A stretch of DNA of 64,000 nt from Steromphala cineraria (taxonomy: Eukaryota; Mollusca; Gastropoda; Trochida; Trochidae), in assembly GCA_916613615.1 (NCBI GenBank), contig OU744737.1, forward strand, positions 1,074,001 through 1,138,000, in the 5' to 3' direction. The notes under the pieces were generated by a model. It ran no database searches and had not been told where the DNA came from. It saw only the letters and a program-made list of their open reading frames with translations. Below, one piece after another: positions 12,286-22,277 of this stretch (positions within the stretch are counted from its first letter, which is position 1; every line of letters starts with the position of its first letter). The position numbers and the translations under genes are program-made.

Positions 12286-13161
12286 ATGCCAAGAGAAAGT
12301 CGAACAAGCCGATCCCAACGCCGTGGTCTGACAGTGGACCCCAAGACCAGCATGGCCTGCCCCTTCCTCTCTGCCTTCGCCGAGCTGTACTCCCCCTGTG
12401 CCGGCAACGTCATCGCCACCAGGGACCTCCACGCGGAGTACAAGGCCTACGTAGCGGCGAAGACCAGAGACGGAAGACTGGTGGACGTAGCCAACAGCTT
12501 TGCCAGGTTCTCCCTCCAGTTTGCGGTCGTTGCTGTGAACAAGAACTTCGTCAAACATACGACCAGGGTAAAGGGGTATGAAGTGGTTAGGATTAACCGT
12601 AGTGCTAGGACAGCGGGGGTTAATGATGGGGACGCTTTGGCTAGTCCTCTTGGGTACGATTTTAGAGATTATAATAGACGTAGCTCTGTTTTGGACCGGG
12701 AACGAAGGGGGGATCTAAATTCTAGTCCTTTGATAGCGCCTGTCAGTACTGAAATTGGGAAGGGGTTGTTTGCAACACACGACTACCCTGCTGGGGCAGA
12801 AGTCTGTGAGTATTTTGGCCAGATTGTTAGTGAAGAGGAGGCAGAAATTCGGCAGGACGAGTACGACAGGCAGGGGTTATCGTATAGGTGTATTCAGTTT
12901 GAGGGTTGCCGACGTTCATCACATTTACGTTTAGATGGCCAGCGTAATCACTTGGGGGATCGAATTGATCCTGACACAAATTTGGGAGCAACGATGAACC
13001 ACTCGGCTCGAAATTCTAATTGTAGGTTAGTTTCTGAATTGCGGGACGGGAGGCGAAGGTTCTTCTTGTATACAAAGACGGCGGTGAGCTCGGGAGGAGA
13101 ACTAACATGGAACTACAATGACCAGAGGCCAGGACTACCCGCCTTCCTTAAGGACTCTTGA
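12286..13161 (+). CDS. intronless SET-domain protein lysine methyltransferase (KMT5A-like SET) with N-terminal putative winged-helix module
   Basis: This is a 291-residue intact frame. The SET domain spans about residues 152-279: GKGLFAT at 158-164, CEYFG at 174-178, the MNHS signature at 237-240 (N238/H239, cofactor pocket) and GGELTWNYND at 270-279 with the expected active-site Tyr277. The LRLDGQRNHLGD stretch resembles KMT5A/SET8 order, and no post-SET Cys cluster follows, so a histone or other protein lysine substrate is likely. Residues 25-105 (ATRDLHAEYKAYV then VKGYEVVRI) look like a winged-helix fold such as that ending viral D5-type primases; this is inference. Basic residues 1-15 could bind DNA or act in nuclear import. 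The first ~85 codons are strongly C-ending, the next ~160 much less so, hinting at a mosaic origin. The ATG is the first after the predicted cap site. The 3' end is histone-like. Confidence 0.9.
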   Translation: MPRESRTSRSQRRGLTVDPKTSMACPFLSAFAELYSPCAGNVIATRDLHAEYKAYVAAKTRDGRLVDVANSFARFSLQFAVVAVNKNFVKHTTRVKGYEVVRINRSARTAGVNDGDALASPLGYDFRDYNRRSSVLDRERRGDLNSSPLIAPVSTEIGKGLFATHDYPAGAEVCEYFGQIVSEEEAEIRQDEYDRQGLSYRCIQFEGCRRSSHLRLDGQRNHLGDRIDPDTNLGATMNHSARNSNCRLVSELRDGRRRFFLYTKTAVSSGGELTWNYNDQRPGLPAFLKDS

Positions 13162-13200
13162 GAAGCTGAAGACCACAGGCTAGCTTGCTTCGACAACCCC

Positions 13201-13216
13201 GGCCCTTTTCAGGGCC
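13201..13216 (+). terminator. histone-mRNA-type 3' stem-loop
   Basis: GGCCCT-TTTC-AGGGCC is a perfect 6-bp stem with a 4-nt pyrimidine loop, beginning 40 nt after the SET gene stop. It matches the metazoan replication-dependent histone 3' element (GGYYYU UHHH ARRRCC), including the UA pair closing the loop and the GG start of the stem. The 3' flank AACAAC is A/C-rich as in histones. No AATAAA lies within 100 nt after the stop. In histone mRNAs this element binds SLBP and directs cleavage without polyadenylation. Confidence 0.85.
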
Positions 13217-13225
13217 AACAACTCG

Positions 13226-13238
13226 CAAAAAAGATAAC
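13226..13238 (+). promoter_or_regulatory. purine-rich histone downstream element (HDE)-like segment
   Basis: GCAAAAAAGATAA starts about 10 nt after the stem-loop, the position at which U7 snRNP pairs with a purine-rich HDE in histone pre-mRNAs. Sequence agreement is loose, so the call depends on position and the stem-loop. Confidence 0.5.
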
Positions 13239-13274
13239 TGGATTCAATGCTGCATTCCAATAATCAACAACGCT

Positions 13275-13535
13275 GAAAGAAAACTTTCAATGCAAACCCT
13301 TAAACATTGTTGAAAGAAAACTCTCAATGCAAACCCTTAAACATGGTTGAAAGAAAACTTTCAATGCAAACCCTTTAGAATTGTTGAAAGTAAACTCTCA
13401 ATGCAAACCTTTAAAAAATTGCTAAAAGAAAACTCTCAATGCAAGCCCTTAAACATTACTGAAAGAAAAATCTCAATGCAAGCCCTTAATATATTGCTGA
13501 AAGAAAACTCTCAATGTAAATCCTTATTAAATTGC
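13275..13535 (+). repeat. 37-bp tandem repeat (7 units plus a degenerate eighth)
   Basis: Units begin with GAAAGAAAACTCTCAATGC at 13275, 13312, 13349, 13386, about 13424, 13461 and 13499, so the period is 37-38 bp. Most units contain CAATGCAAA, one base short of the octamer ATGCAAAT. The repeat starts 60 bp past the SET stem-loop. The open frame across it is a repeat artefact. Confidence 0.9.
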
Positions 13536-13559
13536 AGAAAAAATTGTAAATGAAAACCC

Positions 13560-14226
13560 CTAACTTCTTTATAATTGCAAACAAATATAAGACAAACTTC
13601 AAAAGATAAAGCACGAGGAAAAATGAAAGATAGTATTATCAATGTCATAACAAATAATACAAATTATTTTTAATTTCATGTTTTTGCGAAATTATGTTGA
13701 TTCAATGATGAAGGGGAATTTTTAAAAAGACATAAAGCAAAACTTATAACTCAAGAGATAAAACAACCCAAGAAAAATCTGATAAACTTAAAATCATTAA
13801 CTGCGAATTGAATCCAATTTACACCTATCCAATATATAGATATAAAACTCAAAAGGTTGACACAATTATGGTTAAATAAACAAAAACAAAGCTTAGTTAA
13901 CTTCAAACTTTGATTTTGTTTTGAAATATTATACAAGTCTTTTAAGTTTTGAAGTTGAATAGTCAGTTATTATTGCAGAAGTAGGATAGCATTACTCATC
14001 ACCGATGAGTTTCGTGCCTTTGCTACGGAAAGACGTTACAATTATGGACGGACAAACGTCTGGACGAACAGACAATGAACTTAATTACATATGAATTCTC
14101 TCAGATATTCGTTTTGACTCTCAGTACTTTATACACTCTCAATATTTGATAAGATAAGTTGTTTTACTTATAAACGAGCAATGATGAAATACAGTTGAAT
14201 TTCAAACAGACAGACTGGGAGTATTT
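13560..14226. other. AT-rich sequence, one possible microsatellite-element remnant
   Basis: No exon is seen. Around 14030-14075 a GACGGACAAACG/ACGAACAGAC stretch resembles the right-end microsatellite of the dispersed tandem-core elements, but no cores accompany it. Confidence 0.35.
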
Positions 14227-14460
14227 CTAAATCAAATCTCTTTTTTCAAATTTCTTTCTTAAAATCTGTTCCTTCCCTACAATGTTGACACCCAGTGAAT
14301 TTGACATGTGCTCGTGCAAAGCGTGGCCTATATGTGACTTGTGCCCTAGAAACCATAACACAGACGTCTTAATTATAACATCTTCATCACTAATATTTGC
14401 CTCATTAAAACATTTTTGAAAACGAAATCGATTCATGTCACACAAAACTTTTGTCCAGAC
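14227..14460 (-). pseudogene. possible exon or exon relic, homologous to 16602-16790
   Basis: The minus strand reads through 70+ codons including NEANISDEDVIIKTSVLWFL and HALHEHMSNS. The nucleotide segment resembles 16602-16790 (shared TTGACATGTGC, then ACACAG at the same spacing), whose minus-strand frame contains VIIDSSLQRR and HDLHVHMS. The pair are paralogous exons or copies of an old repeat. No splice sites convince me and no family is recognised. Confidence 0.25.
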
Positions 14461-15167
14461 GCAGTTATTTCAAACTCATAATTACATTCATTCTCGTAAT
14501 AAGGAATTTGGCTTATTTTATAATGGCATGGTCTAACATCGAAAACGTTTTCAATGTGTTGTAAAATTAGTACAGTTGGTTATGTTATTTTAAAATCAAT
14601 CAGGTTATCGTAGGCAATGCAGGGAAGCTGGAATGAGGTTTAATTATTCGCCGTGCGTGAGGGATTGGGTACCGAGGTGACTATTAAACGTGTTGTTAAT
14701 TGTTTCCAATATCAAATCTGCTAAATCAGCCAAATTAGGTTGTGTAATTTTATATTATTCCTACTCCTGTTTTCCCGTTAAGAGATTTATTTCTTTATTG
14801 TGCGAGTCTAGTACAATGATTTAGCCATATGTCAGCTAGTTAAAAAAAGGTCTCTGGTCTTTTCATACAGAGAACAGTGGTGCCATGATTTGTGAAAATC
14901 ATTTCTTATCTTTGATCATTGAACATCACAGGATTGAAGAGATATAAAATAATATAAACTGTATTTCTGCAAAATCATCTTTGTAGGCCTTTACGAACAG
15001 AAAGGATTTATATCTTAAAATTTCATATTTCTTTTTTTTTAAATTTGATTAGAACTCCTTTTTATGTGTGGCTTTGAAACTGTGGACAGAAACAAGAAAC
15101 TGGAATAACTGCTGGTAATCTAAATATTATCCATAAGTCTACTATAAGGGACTGGTTAAACAATATT

Positions 15168-15188
15168 GGGGGGGGGGGGGGGGGGGGG
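15168..15188 (+). repeat. 21-nt poly-G run
   Basis: Twenty-one consecutive G, then TATGTG and six more G. It is prone to slippage and able to form G-quadruplexes. It lies 70 bp left of an inverted-repeat element. Confidence 0.95.
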
Positions 15189-15258
15189 TATGTGGGGGGT
15201 AGGTCACTATCAAGCCAATTGGTATGTATATAAAAAAATTTCCCTCCCAAAATCGATG

Positions 15259-15778
15259 TACCGTATTTCCTCGAATACAACCCCGGGGTTCTATTTCGTT
15301 CAGTACCCCCTTACCCCCCGGGTTATAATGGAGGCCGGGTTGTATTTTTTCAGGTCTGAATTGACGTTTCAAAATCTTCTAGGAATGGCGTTTTCATAGA
15401 AAATTATTGATCTAGTTCTACATATCTCGTGGAATTTCTGTTGATATTCATTCTTTTATCAAAACCCGTATCAATCCCTGCAATATACGGTTTCCATGAA
15501 GTATATACTTACGGCATAATATACAAGTGTTTCTTTTCAAAACGAGCGTATTACTGATCTATATGCATAAGAAAGAAGCTGTATACATGGATATCAAATA
15601 TCAATGTATATTACAGAATGTTACTTAATTTGCAACAGGGAGTATTCATTTTTTATGTTAGATCTGGGTTCTATTCGAGACCCGGGTTGTATTTATGTCA
15701 GCACCCCCTTACCCCCCGGGTTATATTCGAGGCCCGGGTTGTAATGGAGGCCCGGGTTATATTAGAGGAAATACGGTA
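15259..15778. mobile_element. 520-bp MITE with 14-bp perfect terminal inverted repeats
   Basis: TACCGTATTTCCTC at 15259-15272 is repeated inverted as GAGGAAATACGGTA at 15765-15778. Each end is followed inward by GC-rich blocks with the shared phrase ACCCCCTTACCCCCCGGGTT and several CCCGGG palindromes. No transposase frame is present. The TA at each outer edge could be part of the repeat or a TA target duplication. Confidence 0.8.
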
Positions 15779-15789
15779 ATCTTTTATGG

Positions 15790-17015
15790 TGGGCCTGGTG
15801 TAATTTTTTCATTATCCTCCTTAAACTTATATATAATTATCCCTTGGAATAAGACTTTATGTAGTTTTACATTTTACATTTTTCATTGACTGCTATTAAT
15901 AGAATGTTGAATGTTACATATTACTCTGTCAATATTTGGTTATGTATGTTAATGTAGAGTCTTGCTTAATTGGGCTTCCTCATAGACTCACTGTTGAATT
16001 AATGTTCTGTGGGAAAGATAGGATAACGGATTGCATGATAATGGTTGACATGTGCATCACTTATGGATATGCTAAACTGTACAGTTTCAATCTGTACAGC
16101 CTTGTAGGAAATGATTTTGTCAGCGATTCATTAAATAGTTTAGAATCTATTTGGGAAGGCGAGTGCAAGACTTTCATAGGCAAGGTTAAAATCTACTAAT
16201 CAAGGTGATTAATTCTTAAATTTTATTTTAAATGTTATTTGCAGAAACATAATGATAAGTTCAGTCAATCAGGGCACCAAGTGTGTGGAGGCCAGGCAAC
16301 TCTAATTTCTTCATGCCAAAATGTTATAAGACATTCATAAGACATTGGCTTTTGTGGCTAAAACAACTTAGATAATTCAATATTTCATCAAATAGTCTTT
16401 TAAAGTGTCAAAGCGTAAATTGTTGTATTTAAAACCAACAGGGGCACAACTATGTATTTTGAGTTTGGACAGATAAACACTATTAAACAAATAACTTGGC
16501 AAGAAAACAGATAACGGCAAGGGAAAAAGTTAAGGAATATAAAGTTCAACTCATAACACGATAGAGCCAAGTCTTATAGGTTCTTCCAGTCTGTCTCATT
16601 TCTACAAAGCTGACAGTGAGGGATCTGAAATTGACATGTGCACGTGTAAATCATGTCTTAGTCCGGTTGCCCTTGCAACGTTAAACACAGGCCGTCTTTG
16701 CAGGGAAGAGTCAATTATTACCAAACCAAGTTTTCCCGACTGACACAGGACTGAATTATTTAAAACACTTGTTTTAGACAACACAATACATTTAAAACAT
16801 TGATAAGATTTTTTAACTCACATCTACATTTCAAAGTCTACCATATAACCATGGCAAATATTCGAACCTTTGATCCATTCAAACATAATAATGGGCTACT
16901 ATCAACGTTTATTTGAAAAACATATCTTCCAAATTTTCCCAATGGCTTTGCCACATAATATTAAGGACATTCGCTGAGTATGCATAGTTATTACAGAAAC
17001 AATAACAACAAGCAA
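15790..17015. other. AT-rich sequence with one exon-like relic (16602-16790, minus)
   Basis: Apart from the minus-strand frame paired with 14227-14460, nothing is recognised. The plus-strand frame at 15936-16199 has no splice context or known motif. Confidence 0.3.
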
Positions 17016-17020
17016 AACTA

Positions 17021-18376
17021 GAGCCATTGGCTCTGTAGCTCATCAGGCATCATATCAAGTTTGCTTTATACAGGCAAGATGAGCTAAAAATGAAACTGAT
17101 GTTACCTATTGCAAGAAAACCTATAAAAAAATAACAAAACAAATGTATTATTATTCAACACTTTCTAGATCGCCAATATCAGACAATGAAAGAAGTCCAC
17201 ACTAAAATATCCAAGGAGAAATAAATTCATCTAATGGAGAAACATAGGTTTTTAAGATTGTGACCCCTGTGACCCCTGTGACCCTATTTGGGGTCATGGG
17301 GTCACAAAACCTACAGTTTAGAATCCCAATTGGCGAAGGAGTCTACATTCAGTCTTTCAGCTCAATAGACCTTTAGGAGCTAAAGATGATGATGAAAATA
17401 AGTGTTAAAGGTTGTGACCCCTGTGACCCTATTTGGGGTCATGGGGTCACGAAATCTATAATTTAGAATCCCCATTGGCCAAGGAGTCTGCACATATAAT
17501 TTCAGCTCTCTAGACCTTTTGGAACTTGAGAAGAAGATGAAAATAGTTTTTTAAGGTTGTGACCCCTGTGACCCCAAATAGGGTTACAAAGTTACAAATT
17601 AGAATCCCCATTGTCCAAGGAGTCTGCACATATCAATATTAACTCTCTAGACTTTTTGGAACTGGAGAAGAAGATGAGAATTGGTTTTTAAGGTTGTGAC
17701 CCCTGTGACCCTATTTGGTGTCATGGGGTCACGAAATCTACAATTAAGAATCCCGATTGGCCAAGGAGTCTGCACATATCATTTTCAACTTTATAGTCCT
17801 TTTAGTACTGGAGAAGAAGATGGAAATAGGTTTTTAAGGTTGTGACCCCTGTGACCCTATTTGGGGTCACAGGGTCACCAAAGTTACAAATTAGAATCTC
17901 AATTGTCCAAGGAGTCTGCACATATAATTTTTAACTCTCTACTCCTTTTGGAACTGAAGAAGAAGATGAAAATAGGTATTTAAGATTGTGACCCCTGTGA
18001 CCCTATCTGGGGTCACAGGGTCACCAAAGTTACAAATTAGAATCCCCAATGGCCAAGGAGTCTGCACATATCATTTTTAACTCTCTAGTCCTTCTGGAAC
18101 TGGAGAAGAAGATGAAAATAGGTTTTTAAAGTTGTGACCCCTGTGACCCTATTTGGGGTCACAGGGTCACCAAAGTTACAAATTAGAATCTCCATATGCT
18201 AAGGTACTTGTACACAAAATGTCAGCTCTCTAATGTGTATGGTTCATGAGGAGAAGTCGAAAGTGTCAAAAGTTTACTGACGGATGACGGACGACGGACG
18301 GACGACGGACGGACGGACGCCGGACGACGGGCCATGCCATAAGCCTATCTGGACTTTCAGTCCTGATGAGCTAAAA
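17021..18376 (+). mobile_element. pearl-like (Helentron-derived) element with ~7 tandem cores
   Basis: The left end has the small palindrome GAGCCATTGGCTC then TAGCTCATCAGG. The ~146-bp core contains GACCCCTGTGACCC and AGTCTGCACATAT. An ACGG-rich run at about 18284-18330 is followed by GCCATGCCATAAGCC, a hairpin GGACT-TTC-AGTCC at 18351-18363 and CCTGATGAGCTA. Left TAGCTCATCAGG and right CCTGATGAGCTA are exact reverse complements. This layout matches bivalve pearl elements. No protein is encoded. Confidence 0.85.
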
Positions 18377-18379
18377 ATC

Positions 18380-19020
18380 AATGTTGGCCATTTCTGTGTA
18401 AACACCTTTTACTCATTTTGGATTAGAAAATGGATGTCCATAGGGTAACCAAATAAAGTACATTCGTTTTATTGATGCATTATTCAATATCTTTGACTTG
18501 CAGCTGATAATTCTTACTTTTTCGTTTTCTTTTGTTACTAAAATTGAGCTACTGCCGCTTTGACACATTTTCATCTATACAAGCACATAGGTGACAGAAA
18601 GTACAATAAAAAGAGTCATGTTAGAGTCCCTTATTCTTGCTGTTATCAGCAATGGTATGTTTTCTCACTCGAGGACGGTAAGCACGTTTATAAAGGGGAA
18701 GTGAAGTGGTCTCACAGACAAACAACAAGTGTGGAGAGACAATCAAAGTTATAAAATATTTCTAAAAAGTGCAAAGTTATATCAAATAATTTAAAAACGT
18801 TTCTTGCTTCATTCGTAACAACTTAAATGATGAAACAGACACTAGTGATTTATGCCTTTTAACATAATAAAGAAACATTTTAATACAAAATGATAATATT
18901 AATAGTGCACTTTTCCCAGGTACTAATAACCTGCTCAAAGTGCAAACTACATAATTACCCTGAAGAATCGAGTAAGCATACAAGCAATTAGCACGAACAT
19001 GTAGTTCCGTCAGTAACCGA
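18380..19020. other. AT-rich sequence with a possible microexon
   Basis: A pyrimidine-rich acceptor (TTCTTGCTGTTATCAG) at 18634-18649, 28 nt reading QWYVFSLED, and a GTAAGC donor at 18678 form a plausible microexon. It is unsupported by neighbours. Confidence 0.25.
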
Positions 19021-19029
19021 TTTTACAGC

Positions 19030-19170
19030 TTGTTGAACTGAGTGAAGGAGAATAAAGTGCCTTATCGAGGGGAAAAAAACAGCACAGTATGACACCCAGG
19101 TGTTTCGAGTCTCTTTTAGGATTTGAACCCTGGTCGTTTGCGCAATAGACCAAACAAAGGCACCGGGCTG
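19030..19170 (-). mobile_element. tRNA-derived SINE trace
   Basis: On the minus strand, GGTTCAAATCC (complement at 19119-19129) is a Pol III B box, with a phrase related to the SINE at 58035-58185 on the same side (TGACACCCAGG). The tRNA head is too diverged to type. Confidence 0.45.
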
Positions 19171-19226
19171 TGTTTCTCTCCCCTTTCTAGTATCAACCTA
19201 AAAATCTACAAGGTTCCTATAAAATA

Positions 19227-19763
19227 GAGCCATTGGCTCTGTAGCTCATTAGGCTTTATGTCAATATTGCTTTAGGGTGTGGCAAATGTGGTTGTCCCTT
19301 TAGTAGGGTCCACTTGGTCACCAAATGTTCAATTTAGAATCCTACTTATCTAACTTAGGAGTCTGTAGATAAGGTTTCAGCTGTCTATGCCTCAAGCTTC
19401 TGGAGAAAAAGAAGAAAATAGGTTTAAAGAGTGTGGCCCCTGTGACCCTTTTTAGGGGTCACAGGGCCATATAAGCTATGAATTATATTCCTCACTATTC
19501 AAGGAGTATGTACACAAGGTTTCAGCTTTCTAGGCTTTATTCTTCTTGAGAAGAAGATGAAAATAGGTTTTAAGGGCGTGGCCCCTGTGTCCCTTATTAT
19601 GGGTCACAGGGCCTCAAAAGCTCCAATTTATTATCTTCACTAGCCAAGGAGACTGTGCACAAAGTGTCAGCTATCTAGGCCTTATGGTTCTGGAGAAGAA
19701 GTCGAAATTCCACCATTCCATGCCATAAGCCCATCAGACCTTACAGGCCAGATGAGCAAATAA
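19227..19763 (+). mobile_element. pearl-like element, GGCCT hairpin subfamily, damaged right end
   Basis: It has the GAGCCATTGGCTC left end and two to three cores of the 'GTGGCCCCTGTG' subtype. The microsatellite is lost, and the right end is CAGGCCAGATGAGCAAATAA, where GAGCTA has become GAGCAA. Confidence 0.8.
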
Positions 19764-19769
19764 AAGCCA

Positions 19770-20513
19770 ACTCTTTAGATCAATGTCAAGGTCACTTAGT
19801 GATGGGTGTCTGGTCGGGTTCGAATCCCTTAAGGGACTCAACATTACAAGTACAAAAAACAAAAGGGGTCAAAATAAAAATAGTATATAGTGTTTACCTT
19901 AGGCATATTTCGCAGGGCGCAGAGCCAAACATTTTAATTTACCTTTTCCATAAATTCAGATATATGATTAGATACTTTACAAAGTTACAGTATTGTTTCA
20001 TGTTAAGAATATAAAAAGAAATTTAAGACAAGAATGGATTAACCCTTTGTTTAAACAGCATGCATGGTTTGCTGACCCCATGTTAATCTAGCTACAGGAA
20101 CAATAACAATACCGAGTGTTGATTGGTGGACACAGCTCAATGATCCCATCATTTGCCCTTATATTTGGTAAAACACAACATTTATTAATGAAAATGTGGC
20201 AGTACTGAAATTGTATATATTTATTATGACTAGTTACTCTAATTTAAGACAGCTAGAGTTGTGTTGTTTATAGTATTTTAGAAATATTATAGTGAAAGTC
20301 TTAAACAATCATCAAATTGCCAGTAAATGTCAGTGTCAATTGCCAGTGTAGGGCTTATTTATAAAATAAGTTATATTAGCAGCCACATATATTTCATATT
20401 TTACCATTTTCGCTTGAAGAGTGACTCAAAATTAACTTGTCTGTAGGTGCCGTTTTGCAAGTCATTGTGCCCTTTTCAAAAAGGAGTGGCCCTGTCTTTT
20501 TTTCAGCTTGGTA
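19770..20513. other. non-coding sequence, one B-box-like site
   Basis: GGTTCGAATCC at 19817-19827 matches a Pol III B box, but no A box or tRNA fold is apparent. The rest is AT-rich and unrecognised. Confidence 0.3.
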
Positions 20514-20874
20514 TTAAAGGGGCAGTAGCACGTTTTTTGTGGGAATATAAGGTGATGTCGGGAAAATGAAACTTAATGGTTCGAATTGAAAAACGATGCA
20601 TTTGAACTAAATGGAGCAGTAATACTCCAAGTATACGTAAAGTTTAGCCAAGCGATTCCTTTTTGTTACACAAAATGAATTAAAGGTGTTCACAAAAAAT
20701 GGCCACCAATGGATTTTATGTGAATCTTTATAGTTTGTCCTCTGACTAGGGATGATTGACTTGTGTAATGAGATTATTGACACTGTCAAAATAATACATT
20801 AAACATTAACCTTCAATTATCAGTGAAAAATTTAAAATATAAAATTATAAAAAGTTGTGGTACTGCACCTTTAA
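20514..20874 (+). mobile_element. MITE-like element, copy 2 (best preserved left end)
   Basis: It starts TTAAAGGGGCAGTAGCACG and ends TACTGCACCTTTAA. The interior is shared with 7676-7963. TTAA at both edges would fit piggyBac-type insertion, but the ends are too diverged to be sure. Confidence 0.65.
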
Positions 20875-20904
20875 TGCTAACTTGCATGAATTTATATATG
20901 TCTC

Positions 20905-21190
20905 TAAAGGCAGTACCCCTTTTTTTCACTGACAATTGTACGTTAATGCTAAATCTATTATTTTTATGGTGTCAATAATCTTATTACTCAAACAAATCAT
21001 CCATAGTCAGAAATCATATAAAGTCCATTAGTGACCATTTTTGTGTGATCACTTAAACCATGTCTGAATTTATTTAATTTTTTACTGCTTAATTTAGTCT
21101 TAAGACATTTTCCTTCAACTGCAACCATTTATTTTCATTTTCCGGACATCACTTTATATTCCCCATAAAAACATGCTACTGCCGCTCTAA
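20905..21190 (-). mobile_element. MITE-like element, copy 3, inverted relative to copy 2
   Basis: It begins AAAGGCAGTACCCC and ends ACATGCTACTGCCGCTCTAA, the reverse order of copy 2. Only about 30 bp separates copies 2 and 3, so the pair forms an imperfect ~300-bp inverted repeat. Confidence 0.6.
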
Positions 21191-21234
21191 GGCAGGAACG
21201 TATGTAAGCCACAAGAGCTTTTACTGTCTAATCC

Positions 21235-21440
21235 TGCAGGATGATTTGGAGTTCAGCGCCACTTTCAAGAGTATTTCACTTACATCACAGCTACAAGTAA
21301 TATTGCAGGGAGAAAGACGTAACACAATTGTGACAATGCATTGCAGTGAAACCAGAGAGCAACAGCTGGAACTTGCGAACCATAGTTTATACGGTCTAGT
21401 CGGCTCCAAGACGTTTTCTTTTCTTGAAGGTGTTACTACA
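21235..21440 (+). repeat. dispersed repeat copy (also at 5640 and 49858)
   Basis: It shares CACTTTCAAGAGTATTTCAC and TATTGCAGGGAGAAAG with the other copies. The short frames on both strands here are by-products. Confidence 0.5.
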
Positions 21441-21499
21441 CGGAGCACGTTCTCATAGGTTTGAAAACAATATCTGTAAATATACAATTTTGTGGATTC

Positions 21500-22270
21500 T
21501 GCCAGAATGAAAACTCTTTTCATCAAAGTCTGGCGTCCTCAAAATTTGGTATTCTGTCAAAATTGGAATAGGGGTCCAAAAGCGAAAAGTACCAAATATG
21601 AAATTGGTTGATTTTAAATAATTATCATCATTAACTAAACACTGTCACAGGCAGATGTTTCTTATAAGAAACTCAGCTCCATTGCCTTCACATTACATCA
21701 TAAATCTCATTGAGATAAGATCAAGCATTTCATTCAAGTTTCAATACCAACTTCAGATGTGTATTTTAAGATCAATGATGGATCTACCTGGCTATATCAA
21801 AATTTTGGCCGATGTTAGATCTCATTTAAATGATATTGTATGGGGTCACATCCGACAAATTACATGGATAATGTATGACAAAGAAGTATTGACTGTAATA
21901 TTTCAGTAATGAAAATGTCAAAGGAAAACTCAGAAATCCACATAAAAATTTATTTCATTATAACTCAACTTAAAATTCAAGTTTAAAGATGCAGCACAAC
22001 GTTTTCAATGAAATACAGATGATATATCTCACTCAAATGCCTGACATAAGTTTGAGATTACAAGTGATAATATGAGTAACACTGTTAAGTATTCACGTTT
22101 TTCCCTCTGAAGATAATTTTTTGCATGACCTGTTATTCATTGGGAGAAACTTTGAAGAAACAAAATTTCAAAAATGTGCTACTGTCGCTATTACAGACAA
22201 CTGTTTCTCAATCATACTATCAGTAAAGAATTGCAATTACAGTTCTGCCTCAAGTCTTGGAAATATCATA
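21500..22270. other. non-coding sequence, nothing recognised
   Basis: AT-rich. The frame at 21655-21909 shows no motif and no splice sites. A degenerate MITE end (ATGTGCTACTGTCGC) lies at about 22172. Confidence 0.3.
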
Positions 22271-22277
22271 TAAAAAG

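Noticed and set aside
12199..12558. Minus-strand frames of 64-119 codons under the SET gene
   Set aside because: Shadow of the GC-rich plus-strand coding frame. No splice or domain evidence.
13275..13535. CRISPR-like direct repeats
   Set aside because: Contiguous 37-bp tandem units with no unique spacers, in a eukaryotic context.
17021..18376. Canonical Helitron call
   Set aside because: The ends lack a clear 5'-TC...CTRR-3' pair. Helentron/pearl-like fits better because of tandem cores, inverted subterminal repeats and microsatellite.
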